Positions 35,099 to 42,220 of a stretch of DNA of 64,000 bases are shown piece by piece. The stretch spans positions 62,001 through 126,000 of the forward strand of contig JAMLIB010000006.1 of assembly GCA_023954415.1 (NCBI GenBank), given 5' to 3'. Under the pieces are notes generated by a model that was given only the letters and a program-made list of their open reading frames with translations, ran no database searches and was not told the DNA's origin. Each line of letters opens with the position of its first letter. The stretch's first letter is position 1. Origin of the DNA: Trueperaceae bacterium. Its GTDB lineage: Bacteria; Deinococcota; Deinococci; Deinococcales; Trueperaceae. A program made the translations under genes and the position numbers.

Positions 35099-36433
35099 TC
35101 AGACCGCTCTACGCAAGCGCGCGACGTAGAAGCCGTCGAGCCCGGCCAAGGGCAGAACGTACCGGCCGTGGTCCACCGCATGCGTCGGGAGCGGAAGCTC
35201 GAACTGCTCCGAGGCGAACCCGTCGCCATGGCTCGAGGTCAGGAACCGCGCCACGACCAGCGGACCCTCCTCCGGTGTCAGGGCGCACACGGCGTACTGG
35301 AGCAGGCCGCCGGGCGCGACCACGGCCGCCGCCGTCGCGAGCATGCGCGCCTGCGTCTCGGCCGCGGAGGCGATGTCCTCTGGGGTGAGCCGGAGCTTGA
35401 TCTCCGGGTGCCCCCGCAACGTCCCCGTGCCGCTGCAGGGCGCGTCGAGGAGGACTTGGGGTGCGGGGGCGACGTCGAGCGGTCGCGTGAGGTCCGCGGT
35501 CAAGTGCTTCACGCTCAAGCCGAGGCGCCGCAGGTTGCGCTCCGCGGCGGCCGAGCGGCGCGGGTCGAGCTCCACGGCGCACACCTCGGCGCCCAGCGCG
35601 GCCAGCACGGCGCTCTTCACGCCTCTGCCGCTCGCCAGGTCGAGGACGCGACCTCCCGGCGGTGGGTCGAGGAGCAGCGCGACCTGCAAGGAGGCGGGGT
35701 TCTGAGGTTGCACGAGGCCGGCGGTGAAGGCCGCGAGCCGGTCGACGCTCATGGGCGCCATGACCCGCAACGAGTGGGGTCGACCCTCCCGCACCGTCCC
35801 GTAGGCCGACACGACGGCGCCGTCGGCCTCCAGGGCGGTCCGGGCGGCCGGCCCGAACGCGGTCAGCCACAACGGCTCGGGCTCCAGCATGGCCGCCGCG
35901 GCCCCCGGGGCATGCTCTCCGAGGGCGGCCGCGAAGCGCTCGTACAACCAGGCGGGCAGCGAGGCGCGTAGAGCGGCAGCCGCGTCGGGCGGCCGGGCAG
36001 CCGGCAGCGGCGCCACACGCCTGAGGACTGCGTTGACGAGCCCGGCGAGCCCCGGGGCCTCGCTCTTGACGATGCCGACCCAGGCGTCGACGGCGGCGTA
36101 CGGTGGCGTGCCACGGTGCAGCACCTCGAAGGCGCCGAACCGCAACGCGTCCATCACTATTGGCGGCAGGCGATCGGGGCGCTTGAGCAAGGGTGCCAAC
36201 ACCGCGTCCAGCTCGAGCATGCGCCTGGCGACGCCGTAACTGAGGTCGGTGACGAGCCCGCGATCGGCGCGACCGAGCGGCGCGGCGCTCAAGTACTCGT
36301 GGAGCGTAGGAGCGAGAAAGGCGCCGCCGCGCATGCGCCCAAGCACGGCCAGCGCCATGCGCCGCGGCTCGTCGCCCGCCGCGGCGCCTCGCGTGCGTCC
36401 ACCAGCCGCCGTTCTTGAGCGTGTGCCGTCCAC
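35099..36433 (-). CDS. rsmB: 16S rRNA (cytosine-C5)-methyltransferase RsmB
   Basis: A 444-residue enzyme with an N-terminal NusB-like RNA-binding domain (about 20-145) and a C-terminal Rossmann SAM-dependent methyltransferase domain. It shows LDLASGRGVKSAVLAALGAEV, and the two catalytic cysteines of the RsmB/Nop2 family: Cys333 in DAPCSGTGTLRG and Cys383 in QYAVCALTPEE. In E. coli the enzyme makes m5C967 of 16S rRNA. The GTG start is supported by TAACGT 6 nt upstream. It lies downstream of the SpoVS-like gene. Confidence 0.94.
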   Translation of the reverse strand: MDGTRSRTAAGGRTRGAAAGDEPRRMALAVLGRMRGGAFLAPTLHEYLSAAPLGRADRGLVTDLSYGVARRMLELDAVLAPLLKRPDRLPPIVMDALRFGAFEVLHRGTPPYAAVDAWVGIVKSEAPGLAGLVNAVLRRVAPLPAARPPDAAAALRASLPAWLYERFAAALGEHAPGAAAAMLEPEPLWLTAFGPAARTALEADGAVVSAYGTVREGRPHSLRVMAPMSVDRLAAFTAGLVQPQNPASLQVALLLDPPPGGRVLDLASGRGVKSAVLAALGAEVCAVELDPRRSAAAERNLRRLGLSVKHLTADLTRPLDVAPAPQVLLDAPCSGTGTLRGHPEIKLRLTPEDIASAAETQARMLATAAAVVAPGGLLQYAVCALTPEEGPLVVARFLTSSHGDGFASEQFELPLPTHAVDHGRYVLPLAGLDGFYVARLRRAV

Positions 36434-36439
36434 GCGACC

Positions 36440-36445
36440 ACGTTA
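36440..36445 (-). promoter_or_regulatory. candidate -10 element of a leaderless transcript
   Basis: On the minus strand TAACGT ends 6 nt before the GTG at 36433, with no Shine-Dalgarno sequence. Confidence 0.45.
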
Positions 36446-36521
36446 CCGCGCGTGCGCTCCGGCGCGTGGACGCGCCCTCTGCGGGTGGCCAGGCCGACTC
36501 GCCACCCGTTGGTGCTATCGC

Positions 36522-36842
36522 TTAGCTCGTCACCGACGGCTCGGGCACCCCGGCCGGATCGAGCCCGCCGCCTTCCGCGACCGGCCTGGACGTCACGAGG
36601 AAGCGCACCGCCGTCCGCTCCTCGCCGAGCAGCTCGAGCCGCACGAACGACGGAACGGCGTACAGGTCCAGCCGGTCGTTCTCGAGGTAGGAGCGGGAGA
36701 TGGCGATGGCCTTCACGGCCTGGTTGACCGCCTGCGGGCCGATGGCCTGGACTTCCACCTCGCCCTCGCTCCGTAGGAGCGCCGCGATGGCGCCGGCCAC
36801 GGAGTTCGGGCGAGACGATCCGGAGACGCGTAGGATTTCGAT
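36522..36842 (-). CDS. spoVS: stage V sporulation protein S (SpoVS)-like protein, apparent ATC start
   Basis: A 106-residue protein matching SpoVS through EILRVSGSSRPNSVAGAIAA, VEVQAIGPQAVNQAVKAIAI and GEERTAVRFLV, plus an 18-residue C-terminal tail. SpoVS homologues are small (about 86 residues), bind nucleic acid or help development and division, and also occur in non-sporulating Thermus/Deinococcus. They begin MEVLKVS or similar. Here the matching position is an ATC codon (36842-36840) with GGGAGG 6 nt upstream. No ATG, GTG or TTG is in frame for about 40 codons; the next ATG (36974) would add a non-homologous 44-residue extension. I therefore infer ATC initiation. Confidence 0.8.
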   Translation of the reverse strand: MEILRVSGSSRPNSVAGAIAALLRSEGEVEVQAIGPQAVNQAVKAIAISRSYLENDRLDLYAVPSFVRLELLGEERTAVRFLVTSRPVAEGGGLDPAGVPEPSVTS

Positions 36843-36848
36843 GGCGGA

Positions 36849-36854
36849 CCTCCC
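36849..36854 (-). promoter_or_regulatory. Shine-Dalgarno site that decides the ATC start of spoVS
   Basis: On the minus strand GGGAGG is followed by TCCGCC and then ATC GAA ATC. The 6-nt spacing is ideal and the position matches the N-terminus of SpoVS homologues. Confidence 0.7.
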
Positions 36855-37025
36855 AGCAGCAGGACTGCTTGATTGTGCGCCAAGCGAAGCCCGGAGCCAT
36901 GTGTCGCCGTCACTTCGCCGCGCGAGGGCGCCCTCGCGCGGACGCTTATGCGAACGGCTATACACCGCCACCAAGCGCTAGGCGCCAGGAACGCCGAGCG
37001 CCACGGCGTGAACTCGCCGGGCGGG
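36855..37025. other. intergenic region between spoVS (-) and the ilv promoter (+)
   Basis: No gene is recognised here. It holds the spoVS 5' region, with a possible TTGGTG/CATAAG promoter pair on the minus strand (weak), and the 24-bp palindrome at 36918-36941. Confidence 0.5.
36918..36941. repeat. 24-bp perfect palindrome upstream of spoVS
   Basis: A perfect inverted repeat of 12 bp per arm centred on GGCGCC, about 75 nt upstream of the spoVS start. It is either an operator or a stable 5'-UTR hairpin. Confidence 0.7.
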
Positions 37026-37055
37026 TTGACACCGTGAGCGGAACGCACGTATAGT
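37026..37055 (+). promoter_or_regulatory. ilv operon promoter
   Basis: A perfect TTGACA (37026-37031) and TATAGT (37050-37055) with an 18-nt spacer. Transcription should begin around 37062, within a few nt of the leader-peptide ATG. Confidence 0.85.
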
Positions 37056-37063
37056 GCCCGCCA

Positions 37064-37138
37064 ATGACGGTTTCTCTGTCGGGAGCGATCACCAGCTGGG
37101 GCCTACTAATTACCAGCTCGCGGGGTCGTGCCGGCTAG
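37064..37138 (+). CDS. ilvL: ilv leader peptide (attenuation control), 24 aa
   Basis: A small open frame starting 8 nt after TATAGT and ending in TAG. It encodes 24 residues with the run Gly-Leu-Leu-Ile at codons 13-16, written GGC CTA CTA ATT, plus Val, Leu and Ile earlier. CTA and ATT are rare choices in this GC-rich genome and would make translation sensitive to charged tRNA-Leu and tRNA-Ile. The control codons lie in the loop of a hairpin (37094-37118), upstream of an intrinsic terminator. The arrangement is that of a classical ilv/leu attenuator; expression is inferred, not shown. Confidence 0.75.
   Translation: MTVSLSGAITSWGLLITSSRGRAG
37094..37118 (+). promoter_or_regulatory. leader hairpin 1:2 enclosing the control codons
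   Basis: AGCTGG (37094-37099) pairs with CCAGCT (37113-37118). The 13-nt loop contains CTA CTA ATT. Segment 2 continues into GCGGGG (37120-37125), which is complementary to CCCCGC (37162-37167) in the terminator's left arm. That gives an antiterminator incompatible with both flanking hairpins. Confidence 0.6.
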
Positions 37139-37161
37139 TCAACGTCAAGACTGCCACTGAG

Positions 37162-37192
37162 CCCCGCCGGATTCGAGCACGGCGGGGTTTTT
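37162..37192 (+). terminator. intrinsic terminator (attenuator) before ilvB
   Basis: An 8-bp perfect GC stem CCCCGCCG (37162-37169) / CGGCGGGG (37180-37187), a 10-nt loop and five T residues. It lies 57 nt upstream of the ilvB ATG, inside the operon's own leader. Confidence 0.9.
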
Positions 37193-37249
37193 CGTTTCGG
37201 ACGTCTCGCTATAGAGGCAACGACGGCAGCTGCCCTCGGAGGTAAGAGG

Positions 37250-38956
37250 ATGACAGGTTCGGAAGTCGTGATGAAGCTCCTCGAGAGGCATGGCGTGGGG
37301 GTGATATTCGGTCATCCAGGCGGCGCCATCATGCCCATCTACGACGCGCTCTACGATTCGCCGATCAAGCACGTCCTCGTCAGGCACGAGCAGGGCGGCG
37401 CGCACATGGCCGACGCCTACTACCGTGCGAGCGGCAAGGTCGGCGTCTGCTTCGCCACGTCCGGCCCGGGGGCGACCAACCTGGTGACCGGCCTCGCGAC
37501 GGCCATGATGGACTCCTCGGCCGTGGTGGCGATCACCGGCAACGTCGCCAGCGGCCTCATCGGCACCGACGCGTTCCAGGAGGCCGACGTCTACGGCATC
37601 ACGGGCCCCGTCACCAAGCACAACTACCTCGTCAAGCGCGTCGAGGAGCTCCCCCAGGTGCTCGCCGAGGCGTTCCATATCGCCTCCACCGGCAGGCCCG
37701 GCCCGGTGCTCGTCGACGTTCCCAAGGACGTGCAGCTGGCCAAGTACGACGGCTCCCTCGACGCCGAGATCGACCTGCCCGGCTACAAGCCGACGATCGT
37801 CGGGCACGCCGGCCAGATCCGCAGAGCGGCCGAGGCCATCCGGGCCGCCAAGCGCCCCGTGATGATCGTCGGCGGCGGCGGCCAGGTCGCGCCGCGCGAG
37901 GTGGCCGAGCTGGTGGAGCGCACCGGCATCCCCGTCATCACGACGCTGATGGGCATCGGCGCCTACCCGCCGGCCGCGGACGAGTCCCTCGGCATGCCCG
38001 GCATGCACGGCACCGTGTCCGCGAACAAGGCGATCAGCCACTGCGACCTCATCCTCGGGGCGGGCCTGCGCTTCGACGACCGGGTGACGGGCAAGATCAG
38101 CCGGTTCGCTCCCAACGCCACCGTCGTGCACATCGACATCGACCCGGCCGAGATCAGCAAGCTCGTCAAGGCACACGTGCCGGTGGTCGGCGACCTGCGC
38201 GACGTGCTGCCGCGCCTCACGCAGGAGCTCGGGCCGCTCGACATCGGCGAGTGGCGCGAGACGCTCGCCGGTTGGAAGGCCACGTACCCCGAGAAGTACA
38301 CGCTCGACAAGCCGCTCGTGTCGCAGGAGGTCCTCGCGATGCTGCGCGAGGCGACCGCTGGGGAGTGCGTGGTGGCTACGGAGGTCGGGCAACACCAGAT
38401 GTTCGCCGCGCGCATGCTCCCGACCACCAAGGCGCGCTCGTTCATCACGTCGGGCGGCCTCGGCACCATGGGCTTCGGCCTCCCCGCCGCCATCGGCGCC
38501 GCCATCGCGCGCAAGGGCGAGACGGTGGTCCTGGTCGCGGGCGACGGCAGCCTCCAGATGAACATCCAGGAGCTGGCCACCCTGTACAAGGAGAACCTCC
38601 CCGTCGTCATCGCCATCCTCAACAACGGCGTCCTCGGGATGGTCCGCCAGTGGCAGGAGCTCTTCCACGCCCAGCGTTACAGCGAGATCTACCTCGCCGA
38701 CTCCAACCCGGACTTCGCCAAGCTCGCCGAGGCGTACGGCATCGAGGGCCACAACATCCACGACCGCGACACGGCGAAGAGCGCCATCCGAGCGGCCGTC
38801 GCGGCCAAGAAGCCCGTGCTCCTCAACTTCTTCGTCTACGAGGCGGAGAAGGTCTTCCCGATGGTGCCTGCGGGCGCGGGCGTCGACGAGATGATCCTCG
38901 GCGACCAGGAGCCCGACGCCCATGAGGTCCGTGAGCCGGAACCGGTGGCTCGGTGA
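37250..38956 (+). CDS. ilvB: acetolactate synthase large subunit IlvB
   Basis: A 568-residue ThDP/FAD enzyme making acetolactate or acetohydroxybutyrate, the first common step of Val, Leu and Ile synthesis. It has the N-terminal VIFGHPGGAIMPIYDAL with VRHEQGGAHMADAYYRASG (catalytic Glu), FAD-domain segment GVNR-like GAGLRFDDRVTGKISRF, and the ThDP motif VAGDGSLQMNIQELATLYKENLPVVIAILNN. The ATG follows GGAGG. It is first structural gene behind the attenuator, and overlaps ilvN by 4 nt. Confidence 0.97.
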   Translation: MTGSEVVMKLLERHGVGVIFGHPGGAIMPIYDALYDSPIKHVLVRHEQGGAHMADAYYRASGKVGVCFATSGPGATNLVTGLATAMMDSSAVVAITGNVASGLIGTDAFQEADVYGITGPVTKHNYLVKRVEELPQVLAEAFHIASTGRPGPVLVDVPKDVQLAKYDGSLDAEIDLPGYKPTIVGHAGQIRRAAEAIRAAKRPVMIVGGGGQVAPREVAELVERTGIPVITTLMGIGAYPPAADESLGMPGMHGTVSANKAISHCDLILGAGLRFDDRVTGKISRFAPNATVVHIDIDPAEISKLVKAHVPVVGDLRDVLPRLTQELGPLDIGEWRETLAGWKATYPEKYTLDKPLVSQEVLAMLREATAGECVVATEVGQHQMFAARMLPTTKARSFITSGGLGTMGFGLPAAIGAAIARKGETVVLVAGDGSLQMNIQELATLYKENLPVVIAILNNGVLGMVRQWQELFHAQRYSEIYLADSNPDFAKLAEAYGIEGHNIHDRDTAKSAIRAAVAAKKPVLLNFFVYEAEKVFPMVPAGAGVDEMILGDQEPDAHEVREPEPVAR

Positions 38957-39468
38957 GCGGCTCCGCCAACGGGTCGCGCAGCAAGCGCCACGTGCTCAGC
39001 GTGGCCGTAAGGGACAAGCCCGGCGTACTCGTGCGCATCGCCGGGCTCTTCGCGCGCCGCGGCTTCAACATCGAGTCGCTCTCCGTCGCGCAGTCGGAGC
39101 GCCCGGGCGTCAGCAGGACGACGTTCGTGGTGAGCGGCCCCGACGACACCATCGAGCAGGTCGAGAAGCAGCTCCAGAAGCTCATCGACGTGCTCACCGT
39201 CGTGAACCACACGACCGGCCGGTCCGTCGACCGCGAGTTGATGCTCCTCAAGGTCGCCGTGAAGAACCCCGACGAGCGCGTCGAGATCCGCCAGATCGCC
39301 CAGGACTTCAGGGCCCGCATCCTCGACGTCGCCCGGACCGCCCTCGTCTTCGAGGTGACGGGCGACGAGCACAAGATGGACGCCTTCATAGAGCAGATGC
39401 GCCCGTTCGGGATCGTCGAGCTCATCCGCACCGGCAGGATCGCCCTGGAACGCACGGCGGCCGGCTGA
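38953..39468 (+). CDS. ilvN: acetolactate synthase small (regulatory) subunit IlvN
   Basis: A 171-residue ACT-domain subunit that activates IlvB and mediates valine feedback inhibition. The ACT motif is LSVAVRDKPGVLVRIAGLFARRGFNIESLSVAQSE, with TTFVVSGPDDTIEQVEKQLQKLIDVL; the C-terminal ALS_ss_C domain carries RELMLLKV and IVELIRTGRIALER. The GTG start overlaps the ilvB stop (GTGA). The first 10 residues are a basic extension. Confidence 0.96.
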   Translation: MSGSANGSRSKRHVLSVAVRDKPGVLVRIAGLFARRGFNIESLSVAQSERPGVSRTTFVVSGPDDTIEQVEKQLQKLIDVLTVVNHTTGRSVDRELMLLKVAVKNPDERVEIRQIAQDFRARILDVARTALVFEVTGDEHKMDAFIEQMRPFGIVELIRTGRIALERTAAG

Positions 39469-39552
39469 CCGACCTGCTCGGCTATCGCCCCAAGACCCTA
39501 GGACCCCACGTCACCACGCCGCCGCCAGCGGCACGAGGAGAACTTAAGACAC

Positions 39553-40551
39553 ATGGCAAACATCTACTACGACTCTGACGCCAACCTCCAGCACCTCTCC
39601 GGCAAGACGATAGCCGTGCTCGGCTACGGCTCCCAGGGGCACGCCCACGCCCTCAACGCCAAGGAGTCCGGCGCGGACGTCGTCGTCGGCCTGCGGCGCG
39701 GCTCGGCGTCCTGGGCCGAGGCAGAGGCGGCGGGCCTGAAGGTCATGGAGGTGCCGGACGCCGCCGCGGCCGGCGACCTGATCATGGTCCTGCTGCCCGA
39801 CGAGGTGCAGAAGGCCGTGTACGAGGCCCAGATCAAGCCGCACCTGCGGCCGGGTAACGCGCTCCTGTTCGCGCACGGCTTCAACGTCCACTTCGGCCAG
39901 ATCACGGCTCCGGAGGGCGTCGACGTCTTCATGGTCGCCCCGAAGGGCCCGGGGCACCTCGTGCGGCGCGTCTACACCGAGGGGGGCGGGGTGCCGTGCC
40001 TGCTCGCCATCCACGTCGACGCCAGCGGCAACGCCAAGAACCTGGGTCTGGCGTACGCCAAGGCCATCGGCGGCACACGCGCCGGCGTGCTCGAGACGAG
40101 CTTCCGCGAGGAGACGGAGACGGACCTCTTCGGCGAGCAGGCCGTGCTCTGCGGCGGCGTCACCCACCTCATGCAGGCGGGCTTCGAGACCCTCGTCGAG
40201 GCCGGCTACGACCCTGAGATCGCCTACTTCGAGTGCGTCCACGAGATGAAGCTGATCGTCGACCTCATCTACGAGGGCGGCATGGAGCGCATGCGCTACT
40301 CGGTGAGCAACACGGCGGAGTTCGGCGACTACCGCACGGGCCCGCGCATCGTCACGGACCAGACCAAGGCGGAGATGAAGCGCGTGCTGGCCGACATCCG
40401 GGGCGGCGCCTTCGCGAGCGACTTCCTCATGGAGAACGTCACCGGCCAAGCGCGGCTCAAGGCCGGCCGCAAGGCGACGGAAGCGCACCTCCTCGCTCGG
40501 ACCGGCGCCCGACTACGGAAGATGATGCCGTTCATAGGAGGCAAGCGTTGA
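39553..40551 (+). CDS. ilvC: ketol-acid reductoisomerase IlvC (class I)
   Basis: A 332-residue NADPH-dependent enzyme converting acetolactate to dihydroxyisovalerate. Rossmann motif [19 protein letters not shown] is followed by GLRRGSASW, which with its Arg and Ser residues favours NADP. Catalytic metal-site residues are in [24 protein letters not shown] and [19 protein letters not shown]. The length marks a short class I enzyme. GAGGAG lies 12 nt before the ATG, a long spacing. An 84-nt gap separates it from ilvN. Confidence 0.97.
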   Translation: MANIYYDSDANLQHLSGKTIAVLGYGSQGHAHALNAKESGADVVVGLRRGSASWAEAEAAGLKVMEVPDAAAAGDLIMVLLPDEVQKAVYEAQIKPHLRPGNALLFAHGFNVHFGQITAPEGVDVFMVAPKGPGHLVRRVYTEGGGVPCLLAIHVDASGNAKNLGLAYAKAIGGTRAGVLETSFREETETDLFGEQAVLCGGVTHLMQAGFETLVEAGYDPEIAYFECVHEMKLIVDLIYEGGMERMRYSVSNTAEFGDYRTGPRIVTDQTKAEMKRVLADIRGGAFASDFLMENVTGQARLKAGRKATEAHLLARTGARLRKMMPFIGGKR

Positions 40552-40557
40552 CGAGGG

Positions 40558-40578
40558 GCACGCCCGCTTTGGGCGTGC
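40558..40578 (+). promoter_or_regulatory. hairpin in the ilvC-leuA gap
   Basis: An 8-bp stem GCACGCCC (40558-40565) / GGGCGTGC (40571-40578) with a 5-nt loop and no T tract. It lies 6 nt after the ilvC stop and could act in mRNA processing or partial termination. Confidence 0.55.
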
Positions 40579-40654
40579 GTAGGTGAGTACACCGCTCGAC
40601 GGCCCGCGCGCCGGCGTCCGGCCGCGGCGAACGAGCAGGGAAGAGGTAGAGGGC

Positions 40655-42211
40655 ATGTCGTACATCAAGTTCTTCGATACGACGTTGCGCGACGGGGAGC
40701 AGAGCCCTGGCGTCGCGCTCAACACGCAGCAGAAGCTCGAGATCGCGTTCGCGCTGGCGAAGCTGGGCGTCGACATCATCGAGGCCGGCTTCCCCATCAC
40801 GTCGGAGGGCGACTTCGAGTGCGTCGACAAGATCGCCCGCGAGGTCCGGGGTCCCGTCATCGCGGCGCTGGCCAGGACGCACAAGCTCGACATCGAGCGC
40901 GCCGCGAAGGCCATCGAGCCCGCGGACCGCGGGCGCATCCACATCTTCACCAGCGCGAGCGACGTGCACCTCGAGTACATGCTGCGCAAGACGCGCGCGG
41001 AGGTCCTCGCGCTCTCCCAGGAGATGGTCGAGTACGCCAAGACGTTCACGGACGACGTCGAGTTCTCCGCCCAGGACTGCATGCGCGCCGACCCGGAGTT
41101 CGTGTACCAGCTCGTGCGCACGGCCATCGCGGCGGGCGCCACGACCGTGAACATCCCCGACACGACGGGCTACGGCACGCCGCAGGACTACGGTGCGCTC
41201 ATCCGGTCGATCTTCGCGAACGTGCCCGAGGCGCGCGGCGTCAGCATCTCGACCCACTGCCATGACGACCTCGGGCTCGCCACGGCGAACACGCTGGCGG
41301 CCGTCGAGAACGGCGCGACGCAGGTCGAGGTGGCCGTCAACGGCATCGGCGAGCGGGCGGGGAACACGTCGCTCGAGGAGGTCGCCATGGCCCTCTACAC
41401 GCGCCGCGACCACTTCGGGCACGACATCGGCATCAACACCCGCGAGCTCTACCGGGTATCCCGCCTCGTGTCGCGCTACACGGGGATGCTCGTGCAGCCG
41501 AACAAGGCCATCGTCGGGGAGAACGCGTTCGCCCACGAGGCCGGCATCCACCAGGACGGCGTCATCAAGAACAAGAGCACCTACGAGATCATGAACGCCG
41601 AGCTCGTCGGGCGTGAGGCCGGCGTCCTCGTGATGGGCAAGCACTCGGGGCGCAACGCCTTCAGGCAGCGCCTCGGTGAGCTCGGCTACGTCGACCTCTC
41701 CGCGGAGCAGCTCAACGAGCTGTTCAAGCAGTTCAAGGAGCTCGCGGACCTCAAGCAGAGCGTCACCACCGACGACCTGCGCGCGCTCGTCGAGAACGAG
41801 ATCGTCAAGGTCGCCGAGACGTACAAGCTCGACCACCTCCAGTTCCAGTCGGGCATGGGCGGCATGACGCCGCAGGCGCTCGTGCGGCTGCGCACGCCCG
41901 CCGAGCTCCTCGAGGCGACCGCCACCGGCTCCGGGCCGGTCGACGCCGCCTACAAGGCGCTCGCGACGCTCGCCCCCATCCCGTTCGAGCTCGAGAGCTA
42001 CGACCTGAAGGCCATCGGCAGCGGCACCGACGCCCTCGGCGAGGTCACCATCCGGGCCACGGCGGACGGGCGGACGCTATACGGCCGCGCCATCTCGACG
42101 GACGTCGTCCACTCCTCGGTGCTCGCCTACGTCGACGTCATCAACAAGCTGGCGGCCGGCGTCGGCCGCGCCAAGGTGGAGGCGAAAGCCGTCACCATGG
42201 CCCTACCCTGA
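40655..42211 (+). CDS. leuA: 2-isopropylmalate synthase LeuA
   Basis: A 518-residue enzyme condensing acetyl-CoA with 2-oxoisovalerate, committing carbon to leucine. TIM-barrel motifs are FFDTTLRDGEQSPG, IEAGFPITSEGDF and the metal-binding HCHDDLGLATAN. The C-terminal LeuA dimerisation/allosteric domain includes ATIRATADG-like VTIRATADGRTLYG, the leucine feedback site. ATG 40655 is chosen because GAGGT precedes it and homologues begin near YIKFFDTTLRDG. An in-frame GTG at 40583 would add 24 basic residues. Confidence 0.95.
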   Translation: MSYIKFFDTTLRDGEQSPGVALNTQQKLEIAFALAKLGVDIIEAGFPITSEGDFECVDKIAREVRGPVIAALARTHKLDIERAAKAIEPADRGRIHIFTSASDVHLEYMLRKTRAEVLALSQEMVEYAKTFTDDVEFSAQDCMRADPEFVYQLVRTAIAAGATTVNIPDTTGYGTPQDYGALIRSIFANVPEARGVSISTHCHDDLGLATANTLAAVENGATQVEVAVNGIGERAGNTSLEEVAMALYTRRDHFGHDIGINTRELYRVSRLVSRYTGMLVQPNKAIVGENAFAHEAGIHQDGVIKNKSTYEIMNAELVGREAGVLVMGKHSGRNAFRQRLGELGYVDLSAEQLNELFKQFKELADLKQSVTTDDLRALVENEIVKVAETYKLDHLQFQSGMGGMTPQALVRLRTPAELLEATATGSGPVDAAYKALATLAPIPFELESYDLKAIGSGTDALGEVTIRATADGRTLYGRAISTDVVHSSVLAYVDVINKLAAGVGRAKVEAKAVTMALP

Positions 42212-42220
42212 GGTGAGCAC

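Noticed and set aside
36522-36974. Longer spoVS product from ATG 36974
   Set aside because: The 44 extra residues have no resemblance to SpoVS, lack a ribosome binding site and cover the palindrome and probable promoter region.
37026-37250. T-box or riboswitch in the ilvB leader
   Set aside because: No T-box consensus, specifier stem or known riboswitch pattern is visible. The short leader with a coding frame and terminator fits peptide attenuation better.
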